Below are positions 1 through 8,284 of a DNA stretch of 50,170 bases, piece after piece. The position numbers and the translations under genes are program-made. Below the pieces are notes generated by a model, which was not told where the DNA came from, made no database searches, and saw only the letters and a program-made list of their open reading frames with translations. Each line of letters begins with the position of its first letter. Positions within the stretch are counted from its first letter, which is position 1. This stretch comes from Chloroflexota bacterium (GTDB lineage Bacteria > Chloroflexota > UBA11872): NCBI GenBank assembly GCA_022820025.1, contig JAJEGF010000085.1:1-50170 (forward strand), written 5' to 3'.

Positions 1-2268
1 CTTGCGCTGGAGCTGACCGACTCCCCGCTCGCCGTCTCCCTCGTCGGCGCCGCGCGGATGGCGCCGATGGGCCTCTTCGGGCTGATCGCCGGCGCGCAGG
101 CGGACCGGCGGGCGGGCTCCGAGGCCATCGCCTCGCTGGAACGGGAGTTGCACGCGCTGCGGGACGCTCAAATCCAGGCGGGCGAGTCCGGCGACACGCT
201 GCGCGCCCTGCGAGAGGCCAAGCCCGAGACCGTCGTTGGCCGGTTGCGCGACCGGATGCATCCCCGCACCCCTGAAGCCGCGCGACTGCTGGAGGCGGCC
301 TTTGCCGGCAGTCTCGACACGGTGCTCGTAGCTCGACCCGACGACGGATCAGCGCTCCGGGCAGCCGCGCGCGACCTGCACCTGAGCCGGCTTCGCTGGC
401 GCCCGACCGCGGGGTTCCGTGGCTGGCCCTACGAGGACGACGGGGGCGCGGCGGCGCCAGACGGCCTGCGCGGGACGCTGGGCGACATGGTGGATGCCAG
501 CGGTTCGGATGCCGGCCTGGTGCGGCGCCTGTTGCGGCGTGTCGTGGTCGCCGAGAGCCTGGACGCCGCCTTGCAGGCGCGGCAGGAGCGCACGGACCTT
601 GCCGGCCACCATATGGTCACGCTGGACGGCGACGCCATTGACATGGACGGGACCGTGCGGCTGAGCGTTCAGGACGCCGCGGGCCGGGGTATTGCCGAGC
701 GGCTGGCCCGGGCGGAGCGGGCGCTGGTGGAAGCTCGACGTCGACAGCCGGACCTGGAACGCGCCGCGACGAGGGCCGACCGGGCGCTGCAGGCCGCGGA
801 CGACGACCTGCGGGCGGCGGACGGCGCCGGCGACAGGGCGGCCGGTGCGCGTCAGCAGGCGCACGAGGCGGCAAGCGCGGCGATTCGGCGGCATCAGCAG
901 GCCGATGCCGAGGCTCGAGCCCTGGGCAGCGGAATCCGGGACGCCGACGAGCGCCGGCGCGCTGTGAAGCAACGCCTGTCGGCGATGGGGCCGAGTCTTG
1001 AGGAGTCCGAACGAAACGTCAGGCTAATCAGCGAGGAGCTCGATCACGCGGGTACGGCCGCTGCCGGCACCGCCGAGGCCGAAGCGCAACTGGCGGCGCT
1101 GGAGGCAGCGCTGGGCGTGAACGAGCGCCGCGCCTCCGATCTGCGGACCCAGGCGTCCCAGCGGAAGCGAGCGGCCGCGCAGGCCGGCGCCGAGGCCGAG
1201 GCCCTGGAACGCGAGCGAGGGAACGCCGAGCGTTCGCTGGCCGAGGCGACGGCCGAACTGGCGGAGATGGACGCTGTCGCCGACAGCGAAGCCGCACCCG
1301 ACGAGGAACTGATTCGTCGACTTGAAACCGGGGCCCTGGAGGCCAGGCTGGAGCTCCAACGGCTGCAGATGCAGACCGAAATCCGAGCGCAGGAGGAGGG
1401 CAGAGCCACGGCGGACGTGGCGGCGGCGCAGCGCGAGACCGAGCGACTGGTGGAACGCCGCGCCGAAATCCGGTCGCAGGCGCGCGACGACCTGGGGATT
1501 GATCGATTGGAGGCGCAGAAGGCCACGACAGCGGTCGGGCAGATTGAACGTCGAACCGGCGATCTGCGACGGCTGCTGGACCGGCTTGGCCCCGTGAACC
1601 CGCTGGCGCCGGAGGAATATGAGCGCGAGCGCGGCCGGGTGGACGACGCCAGGCGGCAGATCGCGGACCTGGAGGGCGCCGAGGCCAATCTGCAGACGCT
1701 GGCACGCGACTTGCAGCACCAGTTGCACGCCGAGTTCATGGCCACGTTCGAGACCATGAACGAGGCGTTTAGCTCGACCTTTTCCGAACTCTTTGGGGGC
1801 GGCGAGGCGCACATGACACTGACGTCGCCCAGCGACATCGAGCAGACGGGGGTGGAGTTTTCGATTCGGATGCCGGGGAAGCGGCCGCAGCAACTGGCGG
1901 CGCTGTCGGGCGGCGAGCGCGCCCTGGTGGCGGCCGCGTTGATCCTGGCGCTGCTGAAAATCCGTCCGCCGCCGTTCTGCATCCTGGACGAAGTGGACGC
2001 GGCGCTGGACGATCAGAACGTGATGCGGTTCTGCCGGCAGGTGACGAGCCTGAGCGAGCGGACGCAGATCGTGCTGATCACGCACAACGCCATCACGGTG
2101 GAGGCGGCCGCAACGGTGTACGGCGTGACCATGCGTGAAGACGGCGTTTCGGAGTTGCTATCCATGCGCCTGGACGGCGTTCCGACCAACGGCGCGACGA
2201 GCAACGGCCACGCGCCAACGCCCACGGGCGAAGCCGCGGCGCGGCGGAGCGTCGCCAGCGCCGCCTGA
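1..2268 (+). CDS. smc: SMC chromosome-segregation ATPase, C-terminal part, with an MFS-like N-terminal fragment
   Basis: The reading frame is open from base 1, so the 5' end lies outside. Counting from the ATG at 58, residues about 60-215 look like an SMC hinge, 215-540 are long Ala/Glu/Arg-rich coiled coil, and 540-700 form the C-terminal ABC head. The head shows the signature LSGGERALVAAALILALL and Walker B PFCILDEVDAALDD. SMC binds ATP between two heads and compacts and segregates chromosomes. The N-terminal head with Walker A and the first coiled-coil arm, over 400 residues, are missing. In their place the first ~35 codons (LALELTDSPLAVSLVGAARM, then GLFGLIAGAQADR) read like the first helices of a major-facilitator transporter. 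The junction lies near bases 100-125. I infer a chimeric contig end or a real rearrangement. The C-terminal identification is secure; the fusion is suspect. Confidence 0.9.
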   Translation, partial: LALELTDSPLAVSLVGAARMAPMGLFGLIAGAQADRRAGSEAIASLERELHALRDAQIQAGESGDTLRALREAKPETVVGRLRDRMHPRTPEAARLLEAAFAGSLDTVLVARPDDGSALRAAARDLHLSRLRWRPTAGFRGWPYEDDGGAAAPDGLRGTLGDMVDASGSDAGLVRRLLRRVVVAESLDAALQARQERTDLAGHHMVTLDGDAIDMDGTVRLSVQDAAGRGIAERLARAERALVEARRRQPDLERAATRADRALQAADDDLRAADGAGDRAAGARQQAHEAASAAIRRHQQADAEARALGSGIRDADERRRAVKQRLSAMGPSLEESERNVRLISEELDHAGTAAAGTAEAEAQLAALEAALGVNERRASDLRTQASQRKRAAAQAGAEAEALERERGNAERSLAEATAELAEMDAVADSEAAPDEELIRRLETGALEARLELQRLQMQTEIRAQEEGRATADVAAAQRETERLVERRAEIRSQARDDLGIDRLEAQKATTAVGQIERRTGDLRRLLDRLGPVNPLAPEEYERERGRVDDARRQIADLEGAEANLQTLARDLQHQLHAEFMATFETMNEAFSSTFSELFGGGEAHMTLTSPSDIEQTGVEFSIRMPGKRPQQLAALSGGERALVAAALILALLKIRPPPFCILDEVDAALDDQNVMRFCRQVTSLSERTQIVLITHNAITVEAAATVYGVTMREDGVSELLSMRLDGVPTNGATSNGHAPTPTGEAAARRSVASAA

Positions 2269-2340
2269 GGCCATTGCCCGGCAGCCCGCCGTAGGCTGAA
2301 GGCGTGCAGCAGGCATCCGCTTCGTCACCAAGCCCATCGG

Positions 2341-3492
2341 ATGAACTCGGTCGCTAATCGACCCGGGCGGCGCGCGCGGCGCTATGGCCCGCCGCGGCGA
2401 CGACGCCGGAATGCGCGACGCCTCGGCCGACCGCCGGCGCGGCGGACCCCGGTCCCCGTATGGGGTCTGGCCCTGGCGCTGGGAACGTCCGTCGTCGTGT
2501 TCATGCTCGTGCTGGCCGCCGTGACGGATCCGTTGGCCGGCCTGCGGCCCCTGGTGGAGGACGCCGGTGCGCTGATTCAGCCGCGCGCCCCGGTGGCGAC
2601 CAGCGACGAACCGCTGGTCCCCCGGCGCGAGGACCCCAGCGCCGACATTGCGGACGTTCCCTCCGTGGTCAATTTGGATCGGGACCAGGCGCGGCAACTG
2701 CTGGAAGACGCGGGCTTCCGACCCCAGGTTGAGGAATCGTTCGACGACGTCGTGGCGGAAGGCCTGGTGATCAGCCAGGAGCCCCCGGCCGGCGCGTCGC
2801 TCGGGCGCCTGGAACCGGTCCTGATGAACGTCAGCCGCGGACCGTCGCTGGCGCCGCTGCCAAACGTGGTTGGGCTGGCCGCGGAGGTTGCGCGCGTCGA
2901 TCTGGACCGCCGCGGATTCCAGGTGATTGAAGTCACGGCGTTCAACGAGGACGTGCCAGCGGGCACGGTGCTTGGCCAGGAACCGCTGGCGGGGGCCGTG
3001 GTGGACCGGCGCTCGGTCGTGGTGCTGCGGATTAGTCGAGGGGTGGAGATTGTGCCGGCGCCGCTGGTGGTGGGACGCGCGGAAGACGACGCACGCCGCG
3101 CCATCGAGCTGGTGGGGCTGGCGGTGGGCGAGACGACGTATGTCGAGGACGACTCAGCCCCGAACGGAGTGGTTGTGGCGCAGAATCCGGCCGGTGGGGA
3201 AGGGGCCCCGAGCGGGTCCGATGTGCTGCTGACGGTTGTGCGGATTGGTGAAGTGAATGTTCCCGCGCTTATCGGCCGGACGGTGGACGCGGCTCAACGC
3301 ACGCTGTTCGACAACGGCCTGCTGGTCGGTTCAATCCGACTCGTCCCAACGCCCGGCGCTTCCAGCGAGATCGTGGTGGGCCAGGAGCCGGGCCCCGGCG
3401 CCAAGGTGGCCCGGGGCTACGGCGTGCGCCTGATCGTGGCGGTCCCGGCCGCGGCCCCCAGCCCGCCGCCGGCGCCGGCGGCTAGCGGCTGA
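2341..3492 (+). CDS. Membrane-anchored protein with four PASTA domains
   Basis: 383 aa. Residues 1-36 are strongly Arg-rich and should be cytoplasmic. Residues 39-62 form one membrane helix. Residues 105-369 contain four PASTA repeats (about 105-167, 171-235, 237-303, 305-369), each with the typical VPxVVGL start, a G-x-V-xxQxPxxG centre and a V-x-V strand end. The tail is Pro/Ala-rich. PASTA domains bind muropeptides or peptidoglycan in known proteins. Here they occur without a kinase domain, so this is not a PknB/Stk-type kinase, and a role in wall sensing or division is inference. It follows smc by 72 bases. Its last 11 bases overlap the convergent protease gene. No clear Shine-Dalgarno precedes the ATG, so the start is uncertain. 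Confidence 0.85.
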   Translation: MNSVANRPGRRARRYGPPRRRRRNARRLGRPPARRTPVPVWGLALALGTSVVVFMLVLAAVTDPLAGLRPLVEDAGALIQPRAPVATSDEPLVPRREDPSADIADVPSVVNLDRDQARQLLEDAGFRPQVEESFDDVVAEGLVISQEPPAGASLGRLEPVLMNVSRGPSLAPLPNVVGLAAEVARVDLDRRGFQVIEVTAFNEDVPAGTVLGQEPLAGAVVDRRSVVVLRISRGVEIVPAPLVVGRAEDDARRAIELVGLAVGETTYVEDDSAPNGVVVAQNPAGGEGAPSGSDVLLTVVRIGEVNVPALIGRTVDAAQRTLFDNGLLVGSIRLVPTPGASSEIVVGQEPGPGAKVARGYGVRLIVAVPAAAPSPPPAPAASG

Positions 3493-4726
3493 CGTCCAGC
3501 GGGAGCGCACGCACGGCCTCAAGACCGGCGGTAAGCACGGGATCGTCGTCGGCGCCGATCTGGGCCTCGGCCAACTGGACCTCAAGGTCCGGCGTAAGGC
3601 CGCTGCCGGCGCCCGCCAGGGCGACACCGGCGGGTGTGAACCAGATGCCGGTGGTGACGCGCATGATGGAGCCGTCGGAGAGCCTGTGGAGTTCCTGGAC
3701 GGACCCCTTGCCATGCGTTTGCTCGCCGATGAGCATGGCACGGCCGTGCGCCTGGAGGGCGCCCGCGAAGACTTCCGAGCCACTGGCCGAACCGCCGTTG
3801 ACCAGGACGACCAGCGGCGTTCGCAGGTCGCGGAAGCCGCTCACGGCGTTGTAGACATGCGTGGGATCGTTGCGGCTCTCGCGGCGCAGAATCAGTTCGC
3901 CTTCCGGAAGAAACCGGCTGGTGACGGCAACGCTGGCGTCGAGCAGCCCGCCGGGGTTGTTGCGGAGATCGATGACCAGCCGATCGACGCCCGCGGTTCG
4001 AAAACCGCTGAGCGCGCGCCGGACTTCGCCGGAGGTTCGGGACGAGAAGTTGGCGATGCGCAGGTACCCAACGTCCTCGAAGACTTTTGTGGTGACGGAC
4101 TGCACGATGATGCGGTCGCGCACGATGGTGACGTCGCGTTCGGTCGTTTCGCCCTGACGCCGCAGGGTGAGCGTGACCGGGGAGCCACGCTCGCCTCGAA
4201 CGATTCGTCCGAATTCCGCGAGGGCGATGCCCCTGGTGGAGACTCCGTCGACCGCCAACACGTATTCGTTGGCGCCAATGCCGGCCGCCTCGGCGGGCGA
4301 CCGCGGCAACGGCTGGGTGACGAAGGGAAAGCCGTCACGCACTTCAACGCGGATGCCGACCCCGACGAAGGAGCCTGACAGGCTGATGCTGGATCGGCGG
4401 GCCTGTTCAGGGTCGTGGTAGCGGGTGTAGGGATCGTCCGTGGCGTCGGCCAGGCCGCGGATGGCGCCTTCGCGCAAGGCCTCGGCCGCGAGCGGGCCGT
4501 CGTAGAAGTTGTCCTGCAGCACTCGCCAGGCTTCCCAGAACAGACTGAAGTCAACCTCTTCGTCCTCGTCCTTGACGTCCGGCGGCGGCTCGCCAGCGAG
4601 AACCAGCGGTGGCGGGATGCCCGGTCCGAGGGCCGTGGCGCCGGCGACGAACCCGATGGAGAACACGAGACACAGCGCGACGACGGAACCGGCCAGCATG
4701 AGGGCGGTGCGCAGGGGACGTTGCAT
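3482..4726 (-). CDS. ctpA: C-terminal processing peptidase (S41 family)
   Basis: 414 aa. An N-terminal membrane or signal segment spans residues 8-32. A PDZ domain (about 110-195) contains the GVGI loop and the PRSPAEAAGI carboxylate-binding helix. The S41 catalytic core follows, with VIDLRNNPGG (251-260), nucleophile Ser315 in GGSASGSE and general base Lys340 in GEQTHGKGSVQ. This Ser/Lys spacing of 25 equals that of E. coli Tsp. Such proteases cut substrates with disordered C-termini on the outer face of the membrane. It is the last gene of the minus-strand run that includes FtsE, FtsX and a MA-type peptidase. FtsEX controls wall hydrolases in other bacteria, so a shared role in envelope remodelling is a reasonable inference. 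A 92-base gap separates it from the upstream ATPase gene. Confidence 0.93.
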   Translation of the reverse strand: MQRPLRTALMLAGSVVALCLVFSIGFVAGATALGPGIPPPLVLAGEPPPDVKDEDEEVDFSLFWEAWRVLQDNFYDGPLAAEALREGAIRGLADATDDPYTRYHDPEQARRSSISLSGSFVGVGIRVEVRDGFPFVTQPLPRSPAEAAGIGANEYVLAVDGVSTRGIALAEFGRIVRGERGSPVTLTLRRQGETTERDVTIVRDRIIVQSVTTKVFEDVGYLRIANFSSRTSGEVRRALSGFRTAGVDRLVIDLRNNPGGLLDASVAVTSRFLPEGELILRRESRNDPTHVYNAVSGFRDLRTPLVVLVNGGSASGSEVFAGALQAHGRAMLIGEQTHGKGSVQELHRLSDGSIMRVTTGIWFTPAGVALAGAGSGLTPDLEVQLAEAQIGADDDPVLTAGLEAVRALPLDVSR

Positions 4727-4818
4727 GGGACGTACGGCGGAGGGACGCTACCTCCACGGTAGCGCAGGGCAATAAGCCGTCGGTGAGAAGGCCGCCGACC
4801 CGCGGAGGCTGGCCGGCC

Positions 4819-5499
4819 CTAGCTGGTGTTGAAAACGCCGACGGCTTCGTCGGCGAGGATGGTTCCGGCGTCCATGCGAATGACGCGGCGACGGAGGTTG
4901 TTGACAATTTCGCTGTCGTGGGTGGCGACGAGGGTGGTGACGCCTTCGCTGTTGATGTCCAGCAGCAGGCCGATGATTTCGCGGGCGTGGGCGGGGTTGA
5001 TGCTGTCGGTGGGCTCATCGCACAGCAGGACGTCGGGCTTGGAAATGACGGCGCGGGCAAGGGCCACCTTGCGCTGTTCGCCGCCCGAGAGTTGCCGGGG
5101 GAAGCGTTCGCCCTTGTCGGACAGGGCCACGCGGCTGAGCACGTCGTCCACCGCCACATCGATCTCGCGATTGGCCCGCCCGCGGACCTGGAGCGGCAGG
5201 CCGACGTTTTCGCGGACCGTGGCGTTGGGGAGCAGGCGGGTGTCCTGAAACACGACGCCGATGCGGCGGCGGAACTTGGTGAGCGCGGCGCCGCGAATCC
5301 TGGAGACATCGACGCCGTTGACGAGGACCACGCCGGTGTCAAATGGTTCCTCCCGCAGGAGGATGCGAAGCAGCGTGGTCTTGCCCGCGCCGTTGGTGCC
5401 GATGAGAAAGGCGAACTCGCCGCGGGCAATGGCGATCGAGACGTCGGCGAGCGCGGGTTCGCCGTCGTAGCTCTTGGTGACTCCCTGCACGACGATCAG
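4819..5499 (-). CDS. Second FtsE-like ABC ATPase
   Basis: About 226 aa. It carries Walker A GTNGAGKT, Q-loop VVFQD, signature LSGGEQRKVALARA, Walker B VLLCDEPT and H-loop ATHD. The layout matches FtsE closely, including the RRRVIRMDAG end. After Walker B, the NLD of the D-loop is replaced by SIN, so the conserved Asp is lost. It lies 10 bases after ftsX and is surely co-transcribed. Upstream in-frame ATGs reach 5613 but would read through FtsX code. AGGAG overlaps the ftsX stop codon and sits 7 bases before a CTG at 5499 that opens LIVVQGVTKSYDG, matching the usual FtsE start. A GTG at 5490 is the alternative. It probably pairs with FtsX, perhaps as a heterodimer with the FtsE encoded before ftsX; this is inference. 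Confidence 0.85.
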   Translation of the reverse strand: MIVVQGVTKSYDGEPALADVSIAIARGEFAFLIGTNGAGKTTLLRILLREEPFDTGVVLVNGVDVSRIRGAALTKFRRRIGVVFQDTRLLPNATVRENVGLPLQVRGRANREIDVAVDDVLSRVALSDKGERFPRQLSGGEQRKVALARAVISKPDVLLCDEPTDSINPAHAREIIGLLLDINSEGVTTLVATHDSEIVNNLRRRVIRMDAGTILADEAVGVFNTS

Positions 5500-5509
5500 C
5501 GGCGCGCTC

Positions 5510-6403
5510 CTATACGGCGAGGTAGCGGCGCACGGAGACGTAGCTCCCGATGCTGCCGACCACCAGTCCGACCAGAACGATGAAGACGGCGAGATTGCGG
5601 ACGAAGGACACATCCGTGGCGATGGGCAGGAACGAAATGATGCGAGTAATCGTGGGCGCGACCTGCAGGTACATCACAACCAGGGCCACGGCGGCCAGCG
5701 TGGCGCCAACGAGGCCGATGAAGGCACCTTCAATGATGAATGGGCCACGCACAAACCAGTCGGTGGCGCCGACCAGTTTCATGATCTCGATCTCCTGGCG
5801 ACGGGCGTAGACGGCGATGCGAATGGTGTTGGCAATGACGAATAGAGCAACGGCCGTAAGGGCGACGATCATGGCGGTGCCGGCCGCGCGGGAGACGTTA
5901 CTGATGGATACCAGGCGCTCGACGACATCCAGGGGAACCGCGACGCTCTCGAACACCCCGGTCATCCCGCGAAGCTCGTCGGCGAGCGCGGGCAGCACGG
6001 CCGGGTCGTCCATGCGGAGCTCGACGCTGGCGGGCAATGGGTTGGCCTGCAGGATGTCGATGACGTCGCGCTGGTCGAAGAAGCGCTCCTGGAAGATCCG
6101 GAGGGCGTCTTCCTTGGTGACGAAGACAACCTCGCCGACGCCGGGACGTTGCTCCAGGTCCTGCATGATCTCGGTGACGCGGGAGGGCCGGGCATCGTCG
6201 CGGACGTAGGCAATCAGGTTGCTCTTGCGGCCCAGGGCCGTGACCATCTCGTTCAGGGTGTCGTTGATGGCCAGAAAGGCGGCCAGCGTGACCAGCATGA
6301 CGGCCGTGGTGACGACGGCGCCGAGGGTCATGGTGCGGTTGCGCCAGAGCCCGAGCATGGCGGCGCCCAGCACGTAGCGCAGGACGTTGAGCTTAGCCGT
6401 CAT
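5510..6403 (-). CDS. ftsX: Cell division membrane protein FtsX
   Basis: 297 aa from the ATG at 6403. A short cytoplasmic N-terminus is followed by a first membrane helix (TMTLGAVVTTAVMLVTLAAF). An extracellular domain of about 130 residues comes next, then three helices in the C-terminal half carrying the FtsX-family RRQEIEIMKLVGAT coupling loop. FtsX is the permease-like partner of FtsE. It does not transport but transmits ATP hydrolysis to outside wall hydrolases. The first 11 bases overlap the end of ftsE (ATGACGGCTAA), which fixes this start over the upstream ATG at 6451. No EnvC or M23 partner gene follows. A second FtsE-like ATPase stands in that position instead. Confidence 0.95.
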   Translation of the reverse strand: MTAKLNVLRYVLGAAMLGLWRNRTMTLGAVVTTAVMLVTLAAFLAINDTLNEMVTALGRKSNLIAYVRDDARPSRVTEIMQDLEQRPGVGEVVFVTKEDALRIFQERFFDQRDVIDILQANPLPASVELRMDDPAVLPALADELRGMTGVFESVAVPLDVVERLVSISNVSRAAGTAMIVALTAVALFVIANTIRIAVYARRQEIEIMKLVGATDWFVRGPFIIEGAFIGLVGATLAAVALVVMYLQVAPTITRIISFLPIATDVSFVRNLAVFIVLVGLVVGSIGSYVSVRRYLAV

Positions 6404-7073
6404 AGCCGCCGCCGAGTTCGTCGCGCACGACCTTTCCATTGGCGATTTCAATGACGCGCCGCCGCATGGTATTGACGATCTCCCGGTTGTGCGTCGCCAT
6501 CAGCACCGTGGCGCCGAGGGCGTTGATGCGTACCAATAGTTGAATCGTGTCCCAGCTGGTGGCGTGATCCAGGTTTCCGGTGGGTTCGTCGGCGACCAGG
6601 ATGGGGCAGCGGCGAACAATGGCGCGGGCGATGGCGGTGCGCTGTTGCTCGCCGCCAGAGAGTTCGTGGGGATGATGGTCGGCGCGGTCGCTCAATTGCA
6701 CAAGGGCCAGGGCCTCGTCCACCCACTTGGAGGTGCGGCCGTTGAATTCGCCGGTGGACTTGAGGACGAACTCCACGTTCTGACGCACGCTCAGACCCGG
6801 GAGCAGCTTGTAGTCCTGGTAAATCACGCCAACGCGTCGACGAAGCTTGGGGACTTCACGGCGGGAAATGCGCGTGACGTCGGTGTTTTCGACGAAGACG
6901 TTGCCGCTGTCGGGGCTGGTGTCGCGGTTGATGAGTCGGATGAGGGTGGTCTTGCCGGCACCACTGGGGCCAACCAGGAAGACAAATTCACGCTCGTCGA
7001 TCTGGAGGCTGACGTCGTCAAGCGCCCGCGTTCCGTTGGGGTAGACCTTGGTGACGTTCTGCAGAACAATCAT
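6393..7073 (-). CDS. ftsE: Cell division ATP-binding protein FtsE
   Basis: 226 aa starting [14 protein letters not shown], the standard FtsE opening. It has Walker [11 protein letters not shown]-loop GVIYQD, signature [14 protein letters not shown], Walker B with intact D-loop DEPTGNLD and H-loop ATHNREIV. FtsE binds ATP at the inner membrane and drives FtsX to control peptidoglycan hydrolysis at the septum. The ATG overlaps the stop of the upstream metallopeptidase gene as ATGA (7070-7073), so translation is coupled and this start is preferred over the one at 7169. Its end overlaps ftsX by 11 bases. All catalytic motifs are canonical, in contrast to the second ATPase at 4819. Confidence 0.96.
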   Translation of the reverse strand: MIVLQNVTKVYPNGTRALDDVSLQIDEREFVFLVGPSGAGKTTLIRLINRDTSPDSGNVFVENTDVTRISRREVPKLRRRVGVIYQDYKLLPGLSVRQNVEFVLKSTGEFNGRTSKWVDEALALVQLSDRADHHPHELSGGEQQRTAIARAIVRRCPILVADEPTGNLDHATSWDTIQLLVRINALGATVLMATHNREIVNTMRRRVIEIANGKVVRDELGGGYDG

Positions 7074-8284
7074 GGGTGCGGCAGGGGCAGCGCGAAGGCC
7101 GAGGCGGTGGACAGGACGCCGGCGCTGGCTGTGGGTACGGCGTCGGACTGGTCCAGCGTAGCGAGCCACTCGGCTTCGAGGGCATTGAGACTGAGACCTA
7201 CGGCCTGCCGCAAGGCCCGATCCTGGGACGCGCCCTCGCGGTAGGCGTCTAGGATCCTGGTGATCGCGGATTCACCCCAGCGGTCGATTATGAATTTTAC
7301 GAACGAGTTGCTCTGGGCGTAGGCCAGCAGGGCGCCGCTGCTGTGAACGGGGAACGACCCGGTGAGGCCACGCAATGAGATCAACCGATCGGCTGCGAAC
7401 GCCGCGTCCACGATGGCGTCATAGGAAAACCGCTCGGCGACAGAGCTCTCAACGACGGTGGCGACGCCTTCGTGGAGCCAGCTGGGAATGTTGCGCGGCG
7501 GTTCGCCGACGGCGTGTTCGATGGCGATGTGCGTCAGCTCGTGGGCAATGGTGGACGGAAGCGTGGTGCGGCCCCAGTCGAACCTGGAGGCGTAGAGCAC
7601 GATCAGGTCGAGGCGGGCCGACGCCACGCCGCCCACCCAGGGGCGCGTGCCACGGCCCATGTCGGCGCGCATGCGGTCGCCGTCGGCGTAGAAGACCAGC
7701 CGCGTGCGGCGCCGGAGTTCGAGGCCAAATTCGTCCTCCAGGGCGTCGAGGCCGCGGCGGATGCCGTCGACGGCGTCGGCGGCCAGGTCGTCGCCGGCGT
7801 ACCACCAAAAGTCCACCAGGCCTTCGGACTGGGTCTGCCAGGGAAGTTCGCCGTCGATGTAGGTCACGCTGCTGGTTGCCGTGCGCGTGGCGCCGTCCGC
7901 GTGGCGAACCTCGAATCGATACTCGATGTCGGCGCCCGGGAGCAGCGTTCCCCGCGGACGCCAGCGGTGGGAGGCGGTAAGCCGGCCGTCCGCAAGCTCG
8001 AACGGGGCGCGGCCTCGTCGAGTCACGATGCCCTGCGGCAGTCCGAATAGGACCGACACCCTGGATGGCGGCGGCCCGGTCCACGGCGCATCGAGATGGA
8101 AGGTGATGGCGGACCGAATCTCCACGTCGGCGGTGAGATCGGCGGGGAGGGACGGCGCCGCGGCGACCGGGGCAGGTCCACTCGCCAGCCAGACAAGAGC
8201 AGCCACGCCGAGCCCTACGACGATCTGCGCGAGGCGCCTCCACGGCCGGCGGCCGGCCGGCCCGAACCGAAGACCCAGGGTCAC
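7070..8284 (-). CDS. Secreted MA-family (gluzincin-like) metallopeptidase
   Basis: 404 aa. A signal peptide or membrane anchor spans about 18-42 and ends with an Ala-rich stretch. A beta-rich region (50-150) comes before the peptidase domain. The zinc site is visible: H248-E-L-T-H252 with a downstream HEG at 271-273, so Glu272 is the probable third ligand, as in peptidase MA proteins. Such enzymes hydrolyse peptides outside the cytoplasmic membrane; the substrate is unknown. The ATG overlaps the prfB stop (ATGA at 8281-8284) and its own stop overlaps the ftsE start (ATGA). It is therefore embedded in the prfB-ftsE-ftsX unit, which suggests a job in cell-envelope turnover. Confidence 0.82.
   Translation of the reverse strand: MTLGLRFGPAGRRPWRRLAQIVVGLGVAALVWLASGPAPVAAAPSLPADLTADVEIRSAITFHLDAPWTGPPPSRVSVLFGLPQGIVTRRGRAPFELADGRLTASHRWRPRGTLLPGADIEYRFEVRHADGATRTATSSVTYIDGELPWQTQSEGLVDFWWYAGDDLAADAVDGIRRGLDALEDEFGLELRRRTRLVFYADGDRMRADMGRGTRPWVGGVASARLDLIVLYASRFDWGRTTLPSTIAHELTHIAIEHAVGEPPRNIPSWLHEGVATVVESSVAERFSYDAIVDAAFAADRLISLRGLTGSFPVHSSGALLAYAQSNSFVKFIIDRWGESAITRILDAYREGASQDRALRQAVGLSLNALEAEWLATLDQSDAVPTASAGVLSTASAFALPLPHP

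Noticed and set aside
1024..2085. Long minus-strand frames opposite smc
   Set aside because: High-GC shadow frames with Arg/Gln/His-rich composition, lacking ribosome sites and opposite a secure coding sequence.
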